From Climacium dendroides (taxonomy: Eukaryota; Streptophyta; Bryopsida; Hypnales; Climaciaceae): DNA of 64,000 bases. Positions 44,889 to 54,775 of the stretch are shown here, in pieces. Each line of letters opens with the position of its first letter. The stretch's first letter is position 1. The translations under genes and the position numbers were made by a program. The stretch covers positions 5,458,501 to 5,522,500 of the forward strand of contig OX467089.1 in the NCBI GenBank assembly GCA_950106755.1. Reading direction: 5' to 3'. A model generated the notes under the pieces. That model saw only the letters and a list, made by a program, of their open reading frames with translations, did no database searches and was not told the origin of the DNA.

Positions 44889-45298
44889 GGGGTCGGGTAT
44901 CAGCAGAGGTGGGTATCAACAGGATGGGTATCAACAAAGGCGGGTATCAACAAAGGCGGGTATCAACAAGGTGGATATTAGCACAGGCGGGTACCAACAT
45001 AGGCGGGTATCAATAGGATGGGTATCAATAAAGGCGGGTCCCAACAGAGACGGGTATCAGTAGGGTGGGTATCAACAAAGGCGGGTATCAACAAAGGCAG
45101 GTATCAGCAGGGTGGGTATCAGCAAAGATGGGTATCAGTAGGGTGGGTATCAATAGGGTGGGTATCAACAAAGGCGGGTCCCAGCAGAAACGGGTATCAG
45201 CAGGGTGGGTATCAACAGAGGCAGGTACCTACATAGGCGGGTATCAATAGGGTGGATTTCAGCAAAGGTGGGTCCCAGCAAAGACGGGTATGAACACG
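44889..45298. repeat. 16-bp minisatellite, about 25 units
   Basis: Tandem units of the form GGGTATCAACAAAGGC (variants: aggt, aggat, cagcag for caacaa; gggtccc for gggtatc). Because 16 is not a multiple of three, all three forward frames cycle through the same peptides. There is a strong strand asymmetry (G-rich plus strand). Confidence 0.9.
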
Positions 45299-45439
45299 AT
45301 TTTGCGTTGTCGGGATCGGGTTAGGGTTTGGTGCCCGCCTTTCGCGCTGCGTCTACGCTGGGTTTGTACTTTGCTGTGCTGTGTTAATCGACCTTGGCAG
45401 AAGAGTTGCGTGACCTTGTTTCCAATTTCCTACGAAAGA

Positions 45440-45870
45440 GTGGTCGTTGCGTTCTCCTTTCCTGTAGTTGTTCTCCGTCATTTGTGAGTGTGGGAGCAAG
45501 GCATGTGAGTTTTTTCTATACTATGCGTGCTAGAGGAAGTGCGACTGAGTTTCTCTGTACATTTTATTGCGTTCTCCTTTCCTGTAGTTGTTCTCCATCA
45601 TCTACGAGTGTGGGAGCGAGGCATGTGAGTTTTTTCTATACTATGCGTACTAGAGGAAGTGCGACTGAGTTTCTCTATACATTTTATTGCGTTCTCCTTT
45701 CCTGTAGTTGTTCTCCATCATCTGCGAGTGTGGGAGCGAGGCATGTGAGTTTCTTCTATACTGTGTGTGCTGGAGGAAGTGCGTTTGAATTTCTCTATAC
45801 ATTTTGCTGCATTCTCCTTTTCTGTAGTTGTTCTCCATCATCTGCGAGTGTGGGAGCGAGGCGCTAGGGT
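45440..45870 (+). repeat. 120-bp tandem repeat, about 3.5 copies in one open frame
   Basis: The landmark TGCGTTCTCCTTTCCTGTAG recurs at about 45448, 45568 and 45688, and as a variant at 45808. The period of 120 bp equals 40 codons, so frame 45394-45867 stays open and repeats 'VLLSCSCSPSS.SVGARHVSFF'. No homology was recognised and there is no gene context, so I regard it as a DNA repeat. Downstream to 45930 shorter 'gtgtgggagcgaggc.ctagggttt' copies continue. Confidence 0.8.
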
Positions 45871-45939
45871 TTGTGGTGTGCACTGTGAAGGACAAGTGTG
45901 GGAGCGAGGCACTAGGGTTTGTGGTGCGCACTGTGAGGA

Positions 45940-46890
45940 CCGAGGGACGTTGACATTAGGGTTAAGGGTTTAGGCATCTGCACAATCAGTACTACTCAAA
46001 CCCATTTGAGTACAATTCAGGTAGAGGGTAATTCAAGCATTCAAGCAGAAGGCATTGTGCACAATTCAGGCAGAAGCTAATTTAGATGGAGGGTGATGCA
46101 TCTGCAGAATCAGTGAATTCCTAATTATGCCAACGTTCGCAAACCCTCTATTCAAGCAACGAGTGTGGGAGTGAGGGATGTGAGTTTGTGAGTTCTGGTG
46201 CGCACTGTGAATAAAGCACATGATGTCAGGTGCGCAGTGTCAAGGACGGACACATTTTCATGCTAGGGTTTAGGAGCCATTGGAAGTGGAGGTGTTTTTG
46301 TTGTAGTCTGCACTTGGAGACTTCGTGGGTGCGCATTGACACTATGTGGGTTCGTGTGGAGGTTGCTTGGCTGTACAAGGAGGAGTGTTCATCAAGCGCA
46401 AAGTAAGAATTTTTGGTTGCTTCATTTGCTTGTTTGTTTCTGGCTATTGTTCCATTTCGCTTAGTTTGCGAGGTCATTGTAGGTGCAATTCCAAGGTCAT
46501 TGCGAGGTCATTGTAACCTAATCTTCCATTCTTCTTTTGATCTAGTTTATTTTGGATGTGTAAGCGTGCAACTTATTTGGATTATCCCAAAATAATTGCA
46601 TGTGACTGAGTAGTTGCAATTGCACTTTTCTTGTTTTCTCACTACCTGTTTTGCACTCTTGGATTTGCAGCAGTGCGATTTGGATACGTTTGTGGTAGCA
46701 GCTTCAAGGATTTTCTCATTTGTGGAAGGAGACAAGTATCAGAAGGTTGTCATTGTGTTATTTGATAGGTTAGGACTCTTTCGTAGGAAATTTGAAACAA
46801 AAGAGTGGTCGCATTGGGACGAGGGTTTGCATAGGGTTTAATAATATTGTAATGAGGGTTTGCTATAGGGTTAGTTTGAGGGTCACTTTG
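45940..46890. other. Intergenic DNA with degenerate repeats
   Basis: Contains a telomere-like 'attagggttaagggtttagg' at about 45957 and scattered 'gtgtgggag' and 'tttaggg' motifs. No gene recognised. Confidence 0.5.
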
Positions 46891-46909
46891 GTCACACTAC
46901 AATGCAAAT

Positions 46910-47758
46910 TCAGCTCGAACACCATTGAATATCAAAAGTGCAATGTACATAATCAGATGGGTTCGAGCTGAATATCCAGGAATTAGAACCACATAATCAA
47001 TTCGACTCGAGCTAATTCCTAGTCGTAGGACCGTTGTGAGAACATGCTGAATGTTGTAGCAACCCGTAGAATCAACTCGAATCGAGCTCATTAGAAAATG
47101 ATGAACATCTAAAAAACCTGAAAATCAGAGTCGACTTCATGTAGAAAACCCTCGAAAATTCTGTAATACAACAGTCGTTCAATATAAATAAATAATAATT
47201 CAGCTCAAATCGAACTAAAACAACCAAGCGAAATCAAATAGAGAATAAACAATAACAAAATGAAACAATGAACCAAACAACGAGGAGATTTAATCAGGTA
47301 GAGAGAACATGGGGGACGCTCTACGATGCAAGAAACTCATTGATGATCAGCTCGAATCAAGCTGACCATAAACCAAACACACCATAGTCACATAAAAAAG
47401 ATGATCCGTATAAAAGACTATGTATTATGAGATAGCTCGAATCGAACTAAAGCAGACAGGGGACATCACGTAAAATCACTAGTTGGGAGAATCATTGGAA
47501 AAAAAGACAAAATGAAAGAGATGACTGATATCACAAGGGAAACCTAAATGATAAGTCCACTCATAACAGAAACAAAAAACACTACGCTGAGTTATAGATT
47601 AAAACCCATTAAAACACCACTGAGCCTCCGCTAAATATAAAAAGGTGCACCTCTAAGAATAATGTCCATGTAAAGTGACGGGCACAATTATGAAGTGAGA
47701 ACCAGATAGATGACCAGAGTAGAGGTAGTGATGAAAGGCGATCAGCTCGAATCGAGCT
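46910..47758. promoter_or_regulatory. Cluster of AGCTCGAATCGAGCT palindromes upstream of the ParB-like gene
   Basis: Full or near-full copies at 47074, 47202, 47349, 47434 and 47744, with half-sites at about 46911, 46964 and 46992. Some copies have one arm changed (for example AGCTCGAATCGAACT). The last lies about 40 bp before the ATG at 47800. Two weaker copies occur in the gene's intron (about 49260 and 49311). Confidence 0.7.
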
Positions 47759-47799
47759 AAATGAATAAGCTAACACGTTGACCACACTACAACGTGCAG

Positions 47800-50599
47800 A
47801 TGGATAGCCAAGTTGAGAAGCTGCAACAATACTTCACAAGGACAGAAGTCCTGAAGGTCAGTGAAGATGACGGGGACGACTTTCTAGACAACGGGGAGTA
47901 CTGGAAATTCACTTACCCCGAGAGGGTCGAGTGTTGGAGCCTTACCATGATCCCCTGTACAGAGCTCATTGCCTTCTGCGTGAAATACAGGGGGATGAGC
48001 TGCTTCCTCCCCATGTCCTACGAAGAGTAAGTAAAGGACGTGGTGGAAGACATTCCGCCAACGATTAAAATTCACTGTCAAACGGCTATCTTGGGTGTCC
48101 TCGCCAAAGATCAATACAACTTCACCATCCACTTCAACTCTGAGAAAATACCATTCCGCGTGACAAATCTCATCCAGAGTCTTGAAACTATGTCGTTTCA
48201 GGACCACATGAGGGAGCTCGAGGAGAAGGTGAATGAGAGGATCTTCTTGAAAGAAAACGGAGATCCAATATCAGGCCACAAACTATGTAGGAAGGTCAAG
48301 CAAATGTTCCAAGACTTTGCTTGTCTAAAAACAAAAATAACCATAGAGTGGGAAAGCAAAACTGCCCGCACCGTGTCCTTGAATGTGGAGAGCCAAAGAG
48401 GGAGTCAGATCTCCACTGACAAGCAACCTCCTACGGATATACAGAGGAGGGGGCAACGAAACAAAAAGCCTGCTGATCCCGGGAGACAACAAAGGCAAAC
48501 CAGTAATCTTGCCTCTTCCTCCCAGCAGAAGTCCATGGAGAAATCGGGAGATCAGTCCGGCGTTGACGACATCGCCTGCAACTTCAGTGACATTCCCGAG
48601 TCTTTGCGGGTGAACAAGAAGCCGGACTACGAAGAGTCCAACAAGGCCTATAAGAGTTTTTGGACTGCTTGCACGGACGTGTTCTTGTACAAGATGGAGA
48701 AGAAGACCCTTCCCATCGACAAACTTATTCAGGCACCGGCCACGCTGAACATCCGAAGCAAAGAGGATCGCATCATCAAAGACATGATGCACTGGCTTGT
48801 AAATATGCCAGACCACAGCAATCAGCAAACCCTCTGCGTGATGCTCGTAAACAAGCCTACAAGAGACGATGATGATTCGTGGGAAGAAATCAAGGACGGC
48901 GATTTCTACATAATAAACGGGCAGCACAATGTGTGGGCAAGCAAACTAATGCAAGACCCCAAGTACAATGTCGCGCTCAAGATCGTCAACGACTATCGAT
49001 CATGGAGTTGCTACATTGTATGGACCGAGGACGCTGAAATTCTACAATCCATTTCAGCGTATTACAACCGCGTGAACCACTTTCAAGCAATCCAGCCATC
49101 GTAGGCCACTAACATTCTGGGGGCACGGAAGGTTTGGGAGGAGATGGGGAAACTGCAGAACCCCAAGGATGACACTTCCTCTGGATCGGTTACAAGCTCC
49201 CGACGGTCCAAGGAGGCGCACATCAATAAGATGAAATACGCGGTAAGCATTCACCTTGACTCGAGCTCAATTTGCACTGGGATATGTCCCTCCCTCAAAA
49301 CCCCGCAGTAGTTCAGCTCCAGTCGAGATCATTTATTAATTGTCAGACAATGTGACAATTCGTTGTAGGAATTCCTGAAGGCCATGCAGATGCGGTTCTC
49401 CATGATCGACGTTGCAAAGGGTCAGACCAAGGCTTAAGGAAAAGACGCAAAAAATAGTCTGGTGATAACCAACGAGGTAAAAATTATCACAGCACCAGAC
49501 GAAGTCTTCAACCTCTAGAGTGAAGTCATCTCCAGTGCGGCACATGGCGAGCTCGTTGACCTAGACACGCTCAAGAAGTTTAACGCCAAGCCTTCATGGA
49601 AAACGGAGAACAGAATGCTCAATAAGGAGTATTTCAAATTCTTCGGGAATCTCACATACGAGGACCTGAAGAAGCTCGCCAACCATATTTTGAATAAGTC
49701 TAGCGACAAAAGAAAGCAACCTCATCCGAAAGTGACGATCAAGCAGTCATTGTCAGTTTTGGAAAGTTGCTACTCATCGAGTGTCTGGATTGAGAGGCGC
49801 AAACGAAAACAGTTCGTGAAGAAGAAGTTGAACAAAATTAACCCATCACTCGGACTCCTGAACGCGGACAATGAGGTCGTGCCGGAGAAATGGAAGGAAG
49901 TTTAAGTCCAAACATTTCGTCACCTCGGCCACAATGAATGTTCTCCTCGAAAGGCTTGGGAAGGAGTTCTTTTCGAAGATTAAGCAATTGAAGTCCAAGA
50001 ATCAGTCTACAGAAGAAATTTCTAAGCACGCTGTTGAGTTCTTCAAGGTCTTTCTGAGAGAGAGAAAGAATTTCGTTCCGTCGTCAATAGTGGCGTACTA
50101 TGCGCCATACAACATCAAGGACGACAGACACACGGCATGGCCAACCGGTGTGTGGACTGTGGACACCCCGGCTGATCTGAAAGTGGGGGTCATTTACTTC
50201 CGTTTGATTCCGGGAGTGTTGTCCAAGTAGAAGGGCACTATTGCGATTCCCTACTTCAACACCGTCATGCTGTCGTTGATGGGGAAGCGCAAGCCCCTGC
50301 TGGAGGAGGTCCCAATTTGGCTTTTTATCTATGCGGATGCAATGGAGCAGACGCAAGTAACGGCGTTTGTGCAGAACCACGAGGAGTTGCACAAGTTCAG
50401 GTGCGAGTATGTAGACTACATGCTCGGGGACTACGAGCGTCTAAGTGACATGTCGTCGGCAAAGGCAAAGTCCCATGTTTGCTTTCTCTTCTACCACGAA
50501 TTGGCTCAACTAGGGGAACAGTTGGTATTCGATTCTACAATTTCCGGGGCTTTGACAATCGTGGACCTCATAGTCATTATGGATAGTACATTGTCGTAG
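47800..50599 (+). pseudogene. ParB-like-domain mobile-element gene, decayed by stops and one frameshift
   Basis: Frame from the ATG at 47800 (MDSQVEKLQQYF...), intron 49243-49368 (donor GCG|GTAAGC, acceptor TTGTAG|G, phase 0), to TAG at 50599. It is interrupted by TAA 48028, TAG 49102, TAA 49435, TAG 49516, TAG 50228 and one frameshift near 49900. Sequence on both sides of each stop reads on smoothly, for example SYEE/VKDVVEDIPP and FQAIQPS/ATNILGARKVWEE. The middle region (about 48690-49090) has 'LPIDKLIQAPATLNIRSKED' and 'IKDGDFYIINGQHNVWASKLM', the layout of a ParB/sulfiredoxin-like domain (compare 'idGhhRv.A'). An acidic and Gln-rich linker precedes it. The C-terminal region (49900-50599) has 'HTAWPTGVWTVDTPADLKVG' and is unrecognised. 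The context of palindromes shared with the DUF7869 gene suggests a mobile element; function unknown. Confidence 0.55.
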
Positions 50600-50740
50600 C
50601 TCGGAAGTTGTAGAGTTGAATAACAACTGTTGCCTCACCAAATAATCTTTTGTATTGCACTTTCTCCGGTACAATGTCTGAGAATATTAGGTCGGGTAAC
50701 AGTTGGTATTCGACTCTCCAATATCCGGGCTTTGCCAATC
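50518..50740 (+). repeat. 43-bp direct repeat at the end of the ParB-like gene
   Basis: 'aacagttggtattcgattct' with following 'ccggggctttgacaatc' at 50518-50561 recurs, about 85% alike, at 50698-50740. It suggests a local duplication across the gene's 3' end. Confidence 0.65.
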
Positions 50741-53700
50741 CTACGTTTGTCTCTGCTTTTGAGAAAGGCAAGCTCATAGCCTTTTGGTCACGAAGCCTTC
50801 ATTTTGTGAACGCAATTGTCAATTTCACAAAAGTCCTAGTGCTCAATCATAGTGCTTCCTGAACCCTACGTTTTACATCATATATATCTTATACAAGTGT
50901 AGTCTACGATGGAAGTAGTAGTTTAGTACATGGATTGCTCTATGTTTATAGTGCATACATCCAATACATGTATATTTGATGACTTCCTATAAATTATGAA
51001 GAAGTCACAATTTTGACCTTCGATTTTGGAATTTGTACCTTTCGTATGCGCTTTCTGTGTCATTGCAATGCTTTCTTGGTAGTCATTGATCTACAAGTAT
51101 ATTAAATTCATGGTTGAAAGTCTCTTCCTCAACTCCCGTTTCACTGGAAAACTCTCATTTTAATGAATATTATGTTAGTGAGAGAACTTTGTTTCCAAGG
51201 CGGTTTCACAACTTTATAATAGAGTTACATCAGACATTGTTATATGCAGGGACTTGAAACTGCAATCAATATTTCTTGAGCATTATATGAATGAATTATG
51301 AATCTTCAGTTGTGGATTTTTGTTGTGTCTACGGTATGTAGTATGCGGACACGAAAATGCCTAAATAACCATACGATCAAATTTTATGAGTATGATTTCT
51401 ATCAATTGGTTATCTCAAATTTTATTCAAATTTGTTAACTATCTGTATAAGAGTTCCAATACGAGTTTTGGAACATTGCATGAAATAGTTATGAGTTTCC
51501 AAAGTGCTGATTCTATTTGTACTCAAATTGAACTTAAGATTCTCAATTTGGGATTGTATACATTTTAACTTAGGTTAGAATCGATTCTATTCACGTTTGG
51601 ATAAGGGCTAAGTACCTGAACTGAATCTGTGGTTCCTTTGCAATTTGTTGTTGTTTTGTAGGAAATGGTGGACTTTCTAGTTGATGTTTGGAAGCAAGAG
51701 GGCTTGTACGAACGAAGATAATCCCTGTTGTGTTATTGTTAGGATGGTGTTGTCTGTTTGGAACATTTGATATTATTCATTATGATAAGTGCAATGGAAG
51801 AATTAAAAAAAAAATTCTACATCGATGCTGACATGAACAAATGATACTGTATTGTGAATTGGTTTGGGTAAATTGGTTTCTTTATCCTCGCAAGCATTTA
51901 AATTTCTTACTTGTTCAGTGTACTGTCCATAATGAGATCTTCAATTTAAAGACAATTATGACAACTGTATGAATACGGAGCTAACAAATTAGAGACATTC
52001 CAATTGGGGAATTTTATTTTCTTACTTAGCAAATTTTTCTAAAGGCTTTTGCACTAGTAACTTTTGAGAGTGCCTCGTATCATTGTTACAATTAAAATAA
52101 AAATAAAAGAAGATTTTAATTTTTAAATTAAAAAATAATCTTGTAATGCTCAAGAAAATGTGTTGCGAATATATATCTAAGCAAAAACACAAATAGATAG
52201 CTACAAGCAAGTACGCAAGAATGAATAAGTATTCATCAAAAAAGAGTGTATACATAAGGTAAGGAGAGAAAATGAATAGTTCTCTTTTAAAGAATTTTTA
52301 TCTAATTCCTAGTCGACTCTCACATATTGATAAGTTGGATGAGTTGAAGAATATATGATGAGTTGGAGAGTGCATTAAGAAATATTATATTTCTTAATAG
52401 AATGCTAGAGCTATATAACATTTAGAAGTGACGATTGTCTTGTCCCTAACGGAGTGATGTGGAATATTTCACATCATTTCATATGAGGGATGAAGTGATA
52501 TAGTATATTCCTCATCCCAATTAATTACAAAAGATACATGATGGGATACATGTTTCAAAAATTATTAGTATGTTGCGTTGAGTGTTTGGATTGAAATTGC
52601 AAACTATGATAAAAAAATACATGTGTTTTTAAATTTGTCTACAAAATAGCAATTGCAAATTAGGGGCAATTGAAAAATAAATGCTTCTAATTTACACTTT
52701 CAATATAATAGCATACAATTCACAAAAATCATTGATTTCAATATTATTTTACCCCATTTTCTCATAGAACCCATTCACAATTAGTAAACTGAATGGTAAA
52801 GACAACTCTTTATATACATATGGGCTGGTAGGATGTAAAACAAACAATGTGGGATTCTTTTTAAATTTTGACAATGAATGGTCAAGCTCTCATCTTCAAA
52901 TTATCCCATATCCATTGAGGACTTATGGACAATGGATTTCAATATAAAATTGACATCTTTATCTTTAATTGTTGCTAATTATAGTTTTTAATTATATAAT
53001 CACTTCAAATTTTGTTTTTGGTTGTAGATGGTTAAATTGCATTTGTATATTACTCAATGGATCCTTTGGATTTGGGGCAAACTATGTTTCTTTCCAATTA
53101 TTTATTGATTTGTATAGTGAGTGGCAAAACTGAGTACAAAGTTTGAAACATTTTTATTCAAACAACCATATCATAAGCAACAATGAACAAAGGCCAAAAG
53201 TAGATGTACGGAAGTTGTAGTATGCGACATACTACATGTTACCATGGAAGTTTGAAGAAAAAATTTCTTGTGATTTGAAAGAATCAATTTCAAAGTTAGC
53301 CATGTCTAAAACTCAGTTTTGTTCAACTCAATTTGGGATTACTTTATTTTTTCCCAATTTTTTCATAGAACACCAAAAAAACATTTAGTACCTTGTTGTG
53401 CTGGTATACATCATTTTAGATTGTTGTACACAAAAATTGAAGGAAATTGACATTTATAGAATAGAAAATATCAACTATTCGACAAATACATAAATAATGT
53501 TTATTCTTACAATACTTGGATTTTGGGGAGGGGGGATTGACAACATGGGATAGCACTAGCCATTGTAGAGAAAATATAAGTTGTAGTATCTACCATTGTT
53601 ACATTTTAATGCCTTTGCATTTGAAATATTTGTTGAATTGAGCAATGTTTTAAATTTATATTTCATAGCCATTTAATGTGTTTTTAAGCTTCATTTTTTT

Positions 53701-54099
53701 TTCAAATGTTGGAGTTTATGATGTACATAATTGATTCACCCCCCCCAAATTATCATTGTCAATATGGTCAAATAGATGCCAATTTTAGGAAGCTTTTTAG
53801 GAAGTAATTTTTGACAATTTTCAATTTTTTGACCTAAAGAGAAGTGTTTGATGACTTGTCCAATATTTGATCTAAATAGTCACCATGCCTATTGGTTATT
53901 CTTCCAATTCAAACAAATTGACCTTGTTCAAATCTAATTTGTAAGCTATTTATGTACTAGTGTGAATTAATTGTTGACTTCATTCCTCAAAACTAAAAAG
54001 ATACAACCATTACAAAGACAAGCTAAAGGACAAAAAGAAAAATTGTTCAAAGTTTATATGTTTAGTTGTCTACACATGTACATAAATTGAATGATGTCA
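50741..54099. other. AT-rich intergenic DNA
   Basis: No gene, RNA gene or strong repeat recognised in this 3.3-kb stretch. Confidence 0.6.
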
Positions 54100-54775
54100 A
54101 AGATGACTAATTTCCCAATGCCATAGGTAATGTTGGTAGCAGGATCACTCACTCAAATCAAGTCATGTCAAAAAGAGGCTCTTCAATGCATCAGGTATCT
54201 CTATAGCTTTAAACATTGATTCAAATCCATTAATGTTAAAGATGATAAAATCCCCAATGCATTCACACATCAAGCAAAGTGGATAGCTTGAAACATTATC
54301 TTCATTCAAATGATCTTAGAGAAGACAAACTCCCCAATGCATTACGTAATCTCAAGAGCTTTAAACATCCAACCAAATTGAATAATGTCAAAGAAGATAA
54401 GTTCCCCAACACAACAAGCAACTTCAATGGCTTAGAATACTAATTCAAATTAAATTCCTCAATGCATCTAACAACATCCATAATTTCAAACACCATCTCG
54501 TTTTGAGTTTGGAACATCCGTTCAAATCAACTAATTTAAAAAAAGATCAGTTCCCCAACACATTCAACAATATCAATAGCTTCAAACACCCACATATACA
54601 TACAGTAATGTCAATAGCTTGAAACACCCCTTCAAATTGATTGATGTCAAAGAAGACAAGTTCCCCAATGCATCGGGCAATTTCCATAATTTCAAAAATC
54701 CACCCACATCGAGTGATGTCAAAAAAGACAAGTTCTCCAATGCATCAAGCAATGTTGATAGCTTGGAACATCCAC
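54100..54775 (-). pseudogene. Decayed LRR tail downstream of the PK-NBS-LRR gene
   Basis: The minus strand still shows eroded LRR units in shifting frames, best at 54779-54582 (SGCSKLSTLLDALENLSSLT, then 'LPDALGNLSSLTSLNLKGC'). Recognisable traces of the same 72-bp unit ('cccaatgcat', 'gatgtcaaaga') continue to about 54100. It is more diverged than the array above and lies after the stop of the predicted protein. Confidence 0.7.

Noticed and set aside
44664..45250. Frames rich in GYQQ or WVST next to the minisatellite
   Set aside because: The 16-bp unit shifts frame each copy, so these are translations of a non-coding minisatellite.
48325..48927. 200-codon minus-strand frame
   Set aside because: Antisense to the ParB-like gene; no homology.
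47800..50599. Genetic-code reassignment (TAA/TAG read as Gln) in the window
   Set aside because: RPS29 ends normally in TAA and the PK-NBS-LRR exons contain no in-frame TAR; decay of element genes explains the stops better.
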